Shown here: one piece after another, positions 53,898 through 62,166 of the stretch
Layout of the letters: each line of letters starts with the position of its first letter
Numbering within the stretch: position 1 is the stretch's first letter
Assembly: GCF_003234855.1 (NCBI RefSeq)
Contig: NZ_QKTO01000004.1
Span: 62,001 to 126,000, forward strand
DNA: 64,000 nucleotides
Origin: Curtobacterium sp. MCBD17_032
GTDB taxonomy: Bacteria; Actinomycetota; Actinomycetes; Actinomycetales; Microbacteriaceae
Direction: 5' to 3'
The notes under the pieces: model-generated
The model's input: the letters and a program-made list of their open reading frames with translations, nothing else
Told to the model about the DNA's origin: nothing
The model's database searches: none
Program-made: the position numbers and the translations under genes

Positions 53898-53958
53898 GGC
53901 ACCGGCCGGACCGCGGTCGGGTGGCTCGTCGCTCACGGGCGACGCGTCGACCAGGGTG

Positions 53959-54097
53959 GCTCGCCGGTCCGCGTGCTCGTCGGCGCGGGTGCTCGTCGGC
54001 GCGGGTGCTCGTCGGTCCGGGAGCTCGTCGGTCCGGGAGCTCGTCGGTCCGGGAGCTCGTCGGTCCGCGTGCTCGCCGGTCCGCGTGCTCGTCGGTC
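53959..54097. repeat. 16-bp minisatellite (8.7 copies)
   Basis: Tandem GCTCGTCGGTCCGGGA-type units in phase from 53959; three central units are identical and outer ones differ at 2-4 positions. The last partial unit supplies the stop codon of the minus-strand gene at 54096. Confidence 0.85.
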
Positions 54098-54860
54098 AGG
54101 GGCGCCGCGTCTGGACCTGGACGCCGGGGAACACGTCGGCGCCGAGTGCCTCGGCTGCGGCGGCCACGGCGGCGAACCCCGCGCCCTCGCCGTGCGTCGT
54201 GACGACCGCCCGTTGCGCGCCGGCGTCGTCCGAGCGAGCGCCGGAGTCGTCCGCGAACCCGCAGGTGACGGCGTCCACACCGCCGATCGCGTCGAGGCGG
54301 TCCGCGAGTGCGAGTCGCCGCTGGCTCGTCTCGGGGGAGTCCGACACCCCGACCTGGACGGTGCCGAGGTCCAGGGTCACCCAGATGCGGACGCCGGAGC
54401 CGGAGGAGTCAGCGGACGCGGTGCTCACCGCGGTCACGAGCGCTCGTCGGTCGGCGGCGGGGAGGTCGGGTTCGGCGTGCACCACCGCGGTGACGTCGTA
54501 GCCCGCGAACGAGGTCTTCTCGGTGCGGGGTGCGTCCACGGTCGCGACGCCGGGCAGCGCGGCGGCAGCGGTCGCGAAGCGGCGGCCGTCGGCGTCCGGC
54601 TGCGGGAAGACCCCGCCCACCCCGTGCTGGACCTGGCTCAGGATGACACCGAGCACCAGGACGAGGACCGCTGCCACCACGGCGACGCCGAGGAGCACGA
54701 GCGTCCCGGCCCGGAGTCGCTCGGCACCGGTCCGGGTCCGTACGGATGCCGTGTCGGGACCGAACGCGGCGTCGAGGTCGTCGCCGTCGTCCCACGGGTC
54801 GCGCCGGAATGCGTCGCGCTCCCGGGAGCGGTCGTCGGTGTGTCGTCCGCCTGCGTTCAC
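54096..54860 (-). CDS. Hypothetical single-pass membrane protein
   Basis: 254 aa, no recognised domain. A charged, acidic N-terminus (about 55 residues, RDPWDDGDDLDAAFG) precedes one helix, AGTLVLLGVAVVAAVLVLVLGVI. The rest (GVFPQPDADGRRFATAAAALPGVATVD...) looks like two repeated alpha-beta halves with paired phrases on lactam-like VQVGVSDSP; probably extracytoplasmic. GTG start behind GAGGTGAGG. Its stop codon lies in the minisatellite. Confidence 0.65.
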   Translation of the reverse strand: MNAGGRHTDDRSRERDAFRRDPWDDGDDLDAAFGPDTASVRTRTGAERLRAGTLVLLGVAVVAAVLVLVLGVILSQVQHGVGGVFPQPDADGRRFATAAAALPGVATVDAPRTEKTSFAGYDVTAVVHAEPDLPAADRRALVTAVSTASADSSGSGVRIWVTLDLGTVQVGVSDSPETSQRRLALADRLDAIGGVDAVTCGFADDSGARSDDAGAQRAVVTTHGEGAGFAAVAAAAEALGADVFPGVQVQTRRP

Positions 54861-54951
54861 TGCCTCACCTCGCAGCGGCGGTCCGGTCGTCGGGTCGCCG
54901 TGCACCGGAGGGTAGTCCGCCCGGGCCGGGCGCGCCCCTGGGGAGGCGGTG

Positions 54952-55590
54952 TCAGCCTCGGCGTTCGAGCGGGTTCTGGTACTCGAAGGCGTACCGGCCG
55001 GGAGCGTCCGAGAGGTCGTCGATCGGGTCGTCGGAGCGCACGAGTTCGGCACGGAAGCGGTCCGGGTCCCACCGGAAGGTGTGCACCGACCCGTTGCGGA
55101 TCGGGACCGTCGACCGCTCGACCGTGCCCGGGGCCGCGGCGTCGACCACGGTCCGGATCACCGCGCCATGGGTCGCGACGACTACCGCGCCGGCGTCGTA
55201 CCGCACCGCGATCTCGGCGAGGGTCTCGGTCACGCGGTCGAGGAGCGCGGCGCGGGACTCCCGCCCGGGGACGGCGTCGTGCGGCCAGCGTTCGGCGATC
55301 TCGACGTGGGTGAGGCCCTCGGCCTCGCCGTAGGAGCGTTCCCTGAGGCCGTCGTGGCTGGTCGGAGCGGGCAGTCCGAGGTGGTCGGCGATGATCGTCC
55401 CCGTCTCCAGGGCCCGCGACAGGGGGGACGACACGACGGCGTCGAAGGACCGACGCGCCAGCAGGACGGCGGTCTCGGCGGCCTGCCGTCGCCCGGTGTC
55501 GTTGAGGGGCACGTCCGTGGACCCCTGGATGCGCCGTTGCCGGTTCCAGTCGGTCTCGCCGTGTCGGACCAGGCAGAGGAGGGTCGTCAC
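54952..55590 (-). CDS. Histidine phosphatase family protein
   Basis: 212 aa. Phosphoglycerate-mutase-like motif LVRHGETDWNRQRRIQGSTD at the N-terminus (phosphorylated His), later Arg in SSPLSRALET, and the second His in VVATHGAVIR. It could be a broad phosphatase or a specific one such as a cobalamin or sugar-phosphate phosphatase. GTG overlaps the sirtuin stop (GTGA). Confidence 0.9.
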   Translation of the reverse strand: MTTLLCLVRHGETDWNRQRRIQGSTDVPLNDTGRRQAAETAVLLARRSFDAVVSSPLSRALETGTIIADHLGLPAPTSHDGLRERSYGEAEGLTHVEIAERWPHDAVPGRESRAALLDRVTETLAEIAVRYDAGAVVVATHGAVIRTVVDAAAPGTVERSTVPIRNGSVHTFRWDPDRFRAELVRSDDPIDDLSDAPGRYAFEYQNPLERRG

Positions 55591-56501
55591 CGGTCGATCA
55601 TCGCAGACGAGGTGAGTCGGGCCGCGAGCGCGACGAGCGTCTCGGTCGTGCCGGCGTCGAGCTTCACCGCGGCACGACGGTCGCTCCGGGTGGTACCCCG
55701 GTTGACGATGACGACCGGGCGCTTCCGCCGGGTGGCGTGGTCGAGGAGCCGCACTCCGGAGTTCACGGTGAGCGAGGACCCGACGACGAGGAGCGCGTCG
55801 GCCTCGGCGACGAGCGACACGGCCTCGCGGAACTTCTCGGCGGGCACGAACTCCCCGAAGAAGACCACGTCGGGCTTGAGCACGCCGCCGCACACCGTGC
55901 AGTCCGGCACCCGGAAGCGCTCGACGTCGGTGATCTCGACGTCGCCGTCCGGCTGCAGCTGGACGGTGCCGGGTTCGTCGATCCAGGGGTTGTCGCGGTC
56001 GAGCACCGCGGCGAGGTCCGCGCGGGAGAACACCTGCCCGCACGTCAGGCACACCGCGCGGTCCATCGAGCCGTGGACCTCGACGACGCGGCGCGAGCCG
56101 GCCCGCAGGTGCAGGCCGTCGACGTTCTGCGTCACGATGCCGCTCACCACACCGGCCTGCTCGAGCGCGGCGAGCGCACGGTGTCCGTCGTTCGGTCGTG
56201 CCGCGGCGAAGGTCCGCCATCCCAGGTGCGACCCGGCCCAGTAGCGCTGCCGCTTGGCGGGGTCTGCGAGGAACTCCTGGAAGGTCATCGGCTTGCGCAC
56301 CACGCGACCCGCCCCGCGGTAGTCGGGGATCCCGGAGTCGGTGCTGACCCCGGCGCCGGTGAGCACCGCGATCCGCTTGCCCTCCAGCACCGCGACGGCC
56401 TGTTCGAACTCCGCGGCGGAGCCTCCGGCCGCAGCCTGTCGGTCGGTCGTGGGCACGCCCGTCGCCGGACCGTCCGTCGCAGTGCCGTCGCTCGTCGCCA
56501 T
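55587..56501 (-). CDS. Sir2-family NAD-dependent protein deacylase
   Basis: 304 aa. Seen: [15 protein letters not shown] (NAD), TQNVDGLHL, catalytic His in VEVHGSM, zinc cysteines CLTCG and CTVCGG, and [12 protein letters not shown] 30-residue low-complexity head precedes the core. The ATG at 56501 is supported by a TACCGT -10 box 7 nt upstream. Followed by the phosphatase gene on the same transcript. Confidence 0.93.
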   Translation of the reverse strand: MATSDGTATDGPATGVPTTDRQAAAGGSAAEFEQAVAVLEGKRIAVLTGAGVSTDSGIPDYRGAGRVVRKPMTFQEFLADPAKRQRYWAGSHLGWRTFAAARPNDGHRALAALEQAGVVSGIVTQNVDGLHLRAGSRRVVEVHGSMDRAVCLTCGQVFSRADLAAVLDRDNPWIDEPGTVQLQPDGDVEITDVERFRVPDCTVCGGVLKPDVVFFGEFVPAEKFREAVSLVAEADALLVVGSSLTVNSGVRLLDHATRRKRPVVIVNRGTTRSDRRAAVKLDAGTTETLVALAARLTSSAMIDR

Positions 56502-56508
56502 CGTGTCC

Positions 56509-56514
56509 ACGGTA
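56509..56514 (-). promoter_or_regulatory. -10 box (TACCGT) for leaderless sirtuin gene
   Basis: Ends 7 nt before the ATG at 56501. Confidence 0.6.
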
Positions 56515-56630
56515 CCCTCAACCGCCGACCGTCCCCGGGCCTTCCCCGGGCCGCCGCCTTCGGCCCGGGACCCGCGCTGTCGGGCCCCCGGACCGACCCG
56601 ACCACCGACCTCCCGACCGGAACGAGCACC

Positions 56631-57446
56631 GTGCACCCCGTCCGCATCGACTCCCTCGACGACCCGCGCCTCGACGACTACGCCCGGCTGACCGACGTCG
56701 CCCTCCGACGGGTCACCGAGCCCGAGGGCGGTCTGTACATCGCCGAGTCGAACACCGTCATCGAGCGCGCGGTCCGGGCGGGACACGTGCCGCGGAGCGT
56801 GCTCGTGCAGGAGAAGTGGCTCGACAGCGTCCTGCCGCTCGTCGCCGGACACGACGGCCCGGTGTTCGTCGGGTCCGACGCGCTCCTCGAGGAGCTGACC
56901 GGTTTCCGGATGCACCGCGGAGCGATCGCCGCGATGCACCGCCCCGTGCTGCCCACCGTGGCCGAGGTCGTCCGCGACGCGCGCCTCGTGGTCGTCCTCG
57001 AGGACGTCGTCGACCACACGAACGTCGGGGCGGTGTTCCGCAGCGTCGCCGGGCTCGGTGCCGACGCGGTGCTCGTCAGTCCGCGGTGCGCCGACCCCCT
57101 GTACCGGCGGAGCGTCCGGGTGAGCATGGGCACGGTGCTGCAGGTGCCGTGGACGCGCATCGGCGAGTGGCCGGCCGCGGGCGAGGACCTCCGCGCCCAG
57201 GGCTTCCACGTGGCAGCGATGGCGCTCACCGACCGCTCGGTCGACCTGGAGGCGTTCGTCGCGGACGTCCCCGAGCGCGTCGCGCTCGTGATGGGCACGG
57301 AGGGGCAGGGTCTGACCCCGGCAGCGGTCGCCGCCGCCGACACGACGGTCCGCATCCCGATGCACCACGGGGTGGACTCGCTGAACGTGGCGGCGGCGAG
57401 CGCCGTCGGCCTCTGGGCGGTCGCCCACGCGCAGCGCGCCCGCTGA
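56631..57446 (+). CDS. TrmH/SpoU family RNA 2'-O-methyltransferase
   Basis: 271 aa SPOUT methyltransferase. N-terminal substrate-binding part with LYIAESNTVIERAVR, then the SpoU motifs LEDVVDHTNVGAVFRSV (motif 1), ALVMGTEGQGL (motif 2) and IPMHHGVDSLNVAAASAVGL (motif 3). It methylates ribose in tRNA or rRNA; the exact target is unknown. GTG start with GGAACGAG upstream. Confidence 0.92.
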   Translation: MHPVRIDSLDDPRLDDYARLTDVALRRVTEPEGGLYIAESNTVIERAVRAGHVPRSVLVQEKWLDSVLPLVAGHDGPVFVGSDALLEELTGFRMHRGAIAAMHRPVLPTVAEVVRDARLVVVLEDVVDHTNVGAVFRSVAGLGADAVLVSPRCADPLYRRSVRVSMGTVLQVPWTRIGEWPAAGEDLRAQGFHVAAMALTDRSVDLEAFVADVPERVALVMGTEGQGLTPAAVAAADTTVRIPMHHGVDSLNVAAASAVGLWAVAHAQRAR

Positions 57447-57481
57447 CCGGCACGGCCGCCGGTCGGTCCGGTCGGACGACG

Positions 57482-57542
57482 GGAGGCCCGTCCCGGCTCC
57501 GCGTCCACGGGTGCCGGTCCCAGCGACGCGCCCCGGGCCTCC
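57482..57542. repeat. Dispersed palindrome copy 4 (arms separated)
   Basis: GGAGGCCCG at 57482-57490 and CGGGCCTCC at 57534-57542 with a 43-nt interior. The right arm ends 2 nt before the -10 box of the next gene. Confidence 0.6.
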
Positions 57543-57544
57543 AG

Positions 57545-57550
57545 TACCAT
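57545..57550 (+). promoter_or_regulatory. -10 box (TACCAT) for leaderless carboxypeptidase gene
   Basis: Ends 8 nt before the GTG at 57559. Confidence 0.6.
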
Positions 57551-57558
57551 CCGGTCTC

Positions 57559-58818
57559 GTGCCGAACGTCGTCCGCCGCCCCCGCTCCGCGCTCCGGAGG
57601 CCCGCGACGGTCGCCGTGGTCGCGGTCCTCCTGCTGGTCGTCGCGTTCCTGGCCGCGGCCGCGCTCGTCCCGTTCGCCCCGGCGACCGCGAGCACCGCGA
57701 CCTACCGGGCGCCGACGGCGACAGCGCCGGAACTGCGGTTCCCCGGCTACGGTGCCACGGCGGTCGAGGCCGAGGGGTTCCCGGAGAGCCTGACCACCAG
57801 CGGTGACCGGCAGCAGCGGTCGATCGCGAGCATCTCGAAGATCGTGACGGCGCTCGTCGTGCTCGAGCGGAAGCCCCTGCCCGTCGGCGAGCAGGGACCG
57901 TCGGTGCGGTTCACGCCGGCGATGGAGGCCCTCTACGCCGAGTACGCGGCACAGAACGGGGAGGTCGCGCCGCTGCCGTCCGACAAGCGGATGTCCGAGT
58001 ACCGGGTGCTGCAGGTGACGCTCATGGAGTCGGCGAACAACTACGCCGGGTCCCTGGCGCTCTGGGCGTTCGGCTCGATGGACGCCTACCGCACCGCAGC
58101 CGCCGCGTGGCTGAACGACCACGGCCTGGACGACACGACGATCGTGGAACCGACCGGCCTCGATCCGCGGAACCGGTCGACGGCGACCGACCTGGTGGAC
58201 CTCGGGCAGCTCGCGCTCGCGGAGCCGGTGGTCGAGGAGGTCGTCGGCACGGCGTCGGTGACCATCCCGGGGCTCGGCGAGATCGAGAACTCGAACAAGC
58301 TGCTCGGCATGGACGGCGTCGAGGGGATCAAGACGGGCACGCTCGACGAGGCCGGCGCGTGTCTGCTCTTCGCGGCGACCTACGAGCGCGGCGGCCGGCC
58401 GGTGACGGTCGTCGGCGCGATGCTCGGCGGCGTCGACCACGAGTCCCTCGACGCCGACGTCCGGCGGTTGCTGCACTCGGTCGCGGACGGCTTCCACGTG
58501 GTGACCCTGACGAACGAAGGGCAGACGTTCGGCACCTACACGGCGCCGTGGCAGGACGAGGTCGACGCGACCGCGGGTCGGGCGGCGTCGGTCCTGGTGT
58601 GGGGGAGCACGACCGTGCGCGCGGAGACGACGCTCGAGCCGGTGACGCTCGGCACGGCCGGGGAACGGGTCGGACGGGTCCGCTTCACCGTCGAGCACCA
58701 CGACCCCGTGACGGTGCCGCTCGAGCTCGACGGGGCGATCGAGGACCCGGGCGTCTGGTGGCGGTGGGCGAACCCGTTCCGTGGGGTGGAGCTCGATCCG
58801 GCCGCGCTGACGGGCTAG
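57559..58818 (+). CDS. D-alanyl-D-alanine carboxypeptidase (S11 family)
   Basis: 419 aa penicillin-binding-protein-like serine peptidase trimming peptidoglycan. All three catalytic motifs are seen: SxxK in ASISKIVTAL, SxN in MESANNYAG, KTG in GIKTGTLDEAG. An N-terminal helix (VAVVAVLLLVVAFLAAAALV) acts as signal or anchor. The start at GTG 57559 is chosen over the longer frame at 57511 because a -10 box lies between them and predicts leaderless initiation. Confidence 0.9.
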   Translation: MPNVVRRPRSALRRPATVAVVAVLLLVVAFLAAAALVPFAPATASTATYRAPTATAPELRFPGYGATAVEAEGFPESLTTSGDRQQRSIASISKIVTALVVLERKPLPVGEQGPSVRFTPAMEALYAEYAAQNGEVAPLPSDKRMSEYRVLQVTLMESANNYAGSLALWAFGSMDAYRTAAAAWLNDHGLDDTTIVEPTGLDPRNRSTATDLVDLGQLALAEPVVEEVVGTASVTIPGLGEIENSNKLLGMDGVEGIKTGTLDEAGACLLFAATYERGGRPVTVVGAMLGGVDHESLDADVRRLLHSVADGFHVVTLTNEGQTFGTYTAPWQDEVDATAGRAASVLVWGSTTVRAETTLEPVTLGTAGERVGRVRFTVEHHDPVTVPLELDGAIEDPGVWWRWANPFRGVELDPAALTG

Positions 58819-58853
58819 CGCGCGACCGTCGGCAGTGCGGCGTCGACCGGACC

Positions 58854-59639
58854 TCAGCCGCGACGCTCGACCGGCTGCAGCGTGCGCCGCTTCGCCGTCA
58901 CGCCGTCGCCGGAGGACGTCCCGCGGACGCGGCGCACGACCCACGGGACGAGGTACTCCTTCGCCCAGCCCAGGTCCTCGACCCGCGCCTCCCGCCACGG
59001 ACGGGCCGCGAGCGGCTCCGGCGCGGACGTCTCGAGCGTGTGCGGGACCCCGAGCGTGTCGAGCACGGCGGCCGCGACGGTCGCGTGTCCGAGCGGTGAG
59101 TGGTGCAGCCGGTCCGGCGCCCACATCCGCGGGTCCCGGAGGACCCGGAGCGCCCAGAGGTCCGCCACCAGGGCGCCGTGCTTCAGGGCGATCGCATGCA
59201 GGTGCTCGTTGTAGACGGCCGTCTTCCCGCGCACCATGCCGAGCACCGGGGTCATCCCGACGTCCGGTCCGGTGAAGAGCACGACCGTGGCGCCGTCGCG
59301 TCGGAGGCGCTCGACCATCCGGTCGTACCGTTCCGCGAGCTCGTCCGGGTCGGACCCGGGGCGGATGACGTCGTTCCCGCCAGCGGAGACGGTGACGAGG
59401 TCCGGCCCGAGGGCGAGGGCTGCCTCGACCTGTCCGTCCACGATCTGCCGCAGCAGTCGCCCGCGGACCGCGAGGTTGGCGTACGTGAAGTCGGCGTCGG
59501 TGCCGTCCGCGAGCGTCTCCGCCACGCGGTCTGCCCATCCGCGGTGCCCACCGACCGACGCCGGGTCCGGGTCACCGATCCCCTCCGTGAAGGAGTCCCC
59601 GATCGCGACGTACTTGGTGAAGGGATGACGGTCTGACAC
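58854..59639 (-). CDS. SGNH/GDSL hydrolase
   Basis: 261 aa. Block I AIGDSFTEG (Ser), block II Gly in LAVRGR, block III GGND, and block V DRLHHSPLGH (Asp and His) are all present. No signal peptide, so probably cytosolic esterase/lipase-like; the substrate is unknown. About 60 basic residues follow block V. Its GTG start is only 24 nt from the divergent acyl-CoA dehydrogenase ATG. Confidence 0.9.
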   Translation of the reverse strand: MSDRHPFTKYVAIGDSFTEGIGDPDPASVGGHRGWADRVAETLADGTDADFTYANLAVRGRLLRQIVDGQVEAALALGPDLVTVSAGGNDVIRPGSDPDELAERYDRMVERLRRDGATVVLFTGPDVGMTPVLGMVRGKTAVYNEHLHAIALKHGALVADLWALRVLRDPRMWAPDRLHHSPLGHATVAAAVLDTLGVPHTLETSAPEPLAARPWREARVEDLGWAKEYLVPWVVRRVRGTSSGDGVTAKRRTLQPVERRG

Positions 59640-59647
59640 GCCTCGCG

Positions 59648-59653
59648 ACCGTA
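59648..59653 (-). promoter_or_regulatory. -10 box (TACGGT) for leaderless SGNH hydrolase
   Basis: Ends 8 nt before the GTG at 59639; overlaps the opposing -10 box by 2 nt. Confidence 0.55.
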
Positions 59654-59657
59654 CTCT
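59652..59657 (+). promoter_or_regulatory. -10 box (TACTCT) for leaderless acyl-CoA dehydrogenase
   Basis: Ends 6 nt before the ATG at 59664. Confidence 0.55.
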
Positions 59658-59663
59658 CGTCCC

Positions 59664-60830
59664 ATGACCCCGTCCACTCCGCTCGAGCAGCGTCCATGGG
59701 CCGTCCCCGAGGAGCTCCTCGCCCGCATCGCCGCACGTGCTCCCGGGTACGACGCGGACAACGCCTTCTGCGCCGAGGACCTCGACGAACTCCGTCGGAC
59801 CGGCTACCTCCGGATCGGCGTACCGGTCCGGGACGGAGGCTCGGGGCTGGGTCTCCGGGCGACCGCAGCCGTCCAGCGGACACTCGCCGAGGCGGCGCCG
59901 GCCACGGCCCTCGGCCTCGGGATGCACCAGGTGTGGGTGCAGGCGGCCCGTACCGTGGCAGCCCGGGGCGGGTCCTTCCTCCAGACCGTCACCGACGCCG
60001 CCGCGGCGGACCGGCTGCTCGCGTTCGGCGTGAGCGAGCCCGGGAACGACGCCGTCCTGTTCGACTCGCGCACCGAGGCCGAGCCCGACGGCTCCGGCGG
60101 CTACCGCTTCACCGGGACGAAGGTCTCGACGTCCCTGGCGCCGGCGTGGGACGTGCTGAGCGTGTTCGGCAAGGACACCTCGGGAACCGAACCGCGGCTC
60201 GTGCACGGTTTCGCCCTGCGCAGCGACGGCGGCGTCCGGCACCTCGACGACTGGGACACCCTCGGGATGCGGGCCACGCAGAGCCGGACGACGGTGCTCG
60301 AGGGACTCCACGTCCCCGCGGACCGGATCGTCCGCGTCCTGCCCGTCGGGCCCGTCGCCGACCCGCTCGTGTTCGGGGTGTTCGCCGCGTTCGAGCTGCT
60401 CGTCGCCTCGGTGTACGTCGGCATCGCCTCGCGCGCCGTGACGCTGGCGGTCGAGCGGACCGCCGGGCGCACCGCGATGGACGGCACGACCCGCTCCGCC
60501 GACCCGGACGTCCGTCGTGCCGTGGCCGCGATGCGGAGCGCCACCGACGCCGTGCACCTGCAGGTGGACGCGCTCGCGCGGGACGTCGACGACCTGGTGG
60601 ACTCCGACCGGTGGTCCCCGCTCCTCGTGGGCACGAAGGCCCGTGCGGTGGACACGGCGCAGCACGTCGTGGACGAGGCCATGCGGGTCGTCGGCGGGTC
60701 GGCCTTCCGGTCGACCGACGAACTCGCGCGCCTGGCCCGGGACGTCCGCGCCGGTCAGTACCACCCGTCGACGCGGGACTCGGCGATGCGCACGATCGCG
60801 CTGGCCGAGTTCGGGCCGCTCCCGTCGTGA
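59664..60830 (+). CDS. Acyl-CoA dehydrogenase family protein
   Basis: 388-aa flavoprotein fold: FGVSEPGNDAVLFDSRTEAE (flavin/substrate region), GYRFTGTKVSTSLAPAWD, DTLGMRATQSRTTVLEG, and a C-terminal helical bundle. The catalytic glutamate of classical members is not obvious. It is more like the actinobacterial oxidase/monooxygenase branch (DszC-like) than a beta-oxidation enzyme, so the substrate is open. No other fatty-acid genes adjoin. Confidence 0.85.
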   Translation: MTPSTPLEQRPWAVPEELLARIAARAPGYDADNAFCAEDLDELRRTGYLRIGVPVRDGGSGLGLRATAAVQRTLAEAAPATALGLGMHQVWVQAARTVAARGGSFLQTVTDAAAADRLLAFGVSEPGNDAVLFDSRTEAEPDGSGGYRFTGTKVSTSLAPAWDVLSVFGKDTSGTEPRLVHGFALRSDGGVRHLDDWDTLGMRATQSRTTVLEGLHVPADRIVRVLPVGPVADPLVFGVFAAFELLVASVYVGIASRAVTLAVERTAGRTAMDGTTRSADPDVRRAVAAMRSATDAVHLQVDALARDVDDLVDSDRWSPLLVGTKARAVDTAQHVVDEAMRVVGGSAFRSTDELARLARDVRAGQYHPSTRDSAMRTIALAEFGPLPS

Positions 60831-60864
60831 CGCCCGTGTCGGCGGCCCGTGCGACCATGACCCG

Positions 60865-62127
60865 GTGAGCAAGCAGGACGGACGCAACCGGGTCGTCTCC
60901 GACACGCCCGTCGACGACCGCACCGCGACGGTCCTGCACGTCGACATGGACGCCTTCTTCGCCTCCGTCGAACTGCTCGACCGCCCGGACCTCGTCGGTC
61001 TGCCGGTCATCGTCGGTCACGACTCGGACCGTTCCGTCGTGACGGCCGCCACGTACGAGGCCCGCAAGTACGGGGTCAACTCCGCGATGCCGATGGCGAT
61101 CGCGAAACGCCGGTGCCCGGCCGCGGTCATCGTCGAACCGCACTTCGAGAAGTACAGCGCCCGGTCCGCACAGGTCATGCGTGTCTTCGACCGCTTCACC
61201 CCGCGCGTCGAACGGCTCGGCATCGACGAGGCGTTCCTCGACGTCGCGGGTGCGCTCCGCCTCTACGGCACGCCGTGGCAGATCGGCGCCGAGATCCGCC
61301 GCACCGTGTTCGCCGAGACCGGTCTGCACTGCTCGGTGGGGGCCGCATCGACGAAGTTCGTCGCGAAGCTCGCCTCGAGCCGCGCCAAGCCGGACGGGCT
61401 GCTCGTCGTCCCGCACGCCGACACCGTCGCCTTCCTGCACCCGCAGCCGGTCTCGGCCCTGTGGGGTGTCGGCGGCAAGACGCAGGAGACCCTCGAGCGC
61501 CGGGGGATCCACACCGTGCGGGACCTCGCGACGACCCCGCTGCCGTCGCTGGTCGCGCTGCTCGGCCCGTCGGGCGGGCAGCGCCTGCACGACCTGTCGT
61601 GGGGGCGGGACCCCCGCAGCGTGGAGTCCGGCGTCGGCGAGAAGTCGATCGGGCACGAGGTCACGTTCGGTCGCGACCTCACCGAGCGGGACGACGTCGC
61701 GCGGGAGCTCCTCCGGCTCGCCGAGAAGGTCGCCGTCCGACTCCGGCGTGCCGAGGTCCAGGCCCGCACCGTCGCGCTCAAGGTGCGGTACACGGACTTC
61801 ACGACGCTCACCCGGTCCCGCACGCTCGCCGAGCCGAGCGACGTCGCCAAGCGGATCCACCGGGAAGCCGTCGAGCTGTACGACGTCCTGCACCGCCCCG
61901 GCAACCGGATCCGGCTCATCGGTGTGCGCGGCGAGAACCTCGTGCCGGCGGCCGCGAGCAACGCACTCTGGGACGACGACGCGCCGTGGCGGGACACGGA
62001 GACGACCGTCGACGCGGTCACCGCGCGCTTCGGCGCCGGCGTCCTCCGCCCGGCGTCGCTCGTCCGTGGCGCCGGCGGTGGCTCCGGCCCCACCGCGCCG
62101 CGAGCCCCGCACGCCCGGCAGGACTGA
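60865..62127 (+). CDS. dinB: DNA polymerase IV (Y family)
   Basis: Error-prone translesion polymerase, 420 aa. Palm acids in HVDMDAFFASVELL and RLGIDEAFLDVAGA; YEARKYGVNSAMPM (nucleotide); HhH in LWGVGGKTQETLERRGI. No clear beta-clamp-binding motif at the C-terminus, where a Gly/Pro tail ends the protein. GTG start; only a weak GACCAT stands 6 nt upstream. No LexA box recognised. Confidence 0.94.
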   Translation: MSKQDGRNRVVSDTPVDDRTATVLHVDMDAFFASVELLDRPDLVGLPVIVGHDSDRSVVTAATYEARKYGVNSAMPMAIAKRRCPAAVIVEPHFEKYSARSAQVMRVFDRFTPRVERLGIDEAFLDVAGALRLYGTPWQIGAEIRRTVFAETGLHCSVGAASTKFVAKLASSRAKPDGLLVVPHADTVAFLHPQPVSALWGVGGKTQETLERRGIHTVRDLATTPLPSLVALLGPSGGQRLHDLSWGRDPRSVESGVGEKSIGHEVTFGRDLTERDDVARELLRLAEKVAVRLRRAEVQARTVALKVRYTDFTTLTRSRTLAEPSDVAKRIHREAVELYDVLHRPGNRIRLIGVRGENLVPAAASNALWDDDAPWRDTETTVDAVTARFGAGVLRPASLVRGAGGGSGPTAPRAPHARQD

Positions 62128-62152
62128 GACGTGGCGGGGGACCGCGTGCCGG

Positions 62153-62158
62153 TACACT
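62153..62158 (+). promoter_or_regulatory. -10 box (TACACT) for leaderless helicase gene
   Basis: Ends 8 nt before the GTG at 62167. Confidence 0.6.
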
Positions 62159-62166
62159 CGGGTGGA

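Noticed and set aside
53959-54097. Possible CRISPR array
   Set aside because: Units are contiguous 16-mers with no unique spacers, and no cas gene is present.
60841-60867. Leaderless promoter for dinB
   Set aside because: The hexamer 6 nt upstream is GACCAT, which lacks the leading T of the TANNNT pattern seen at the other genes.
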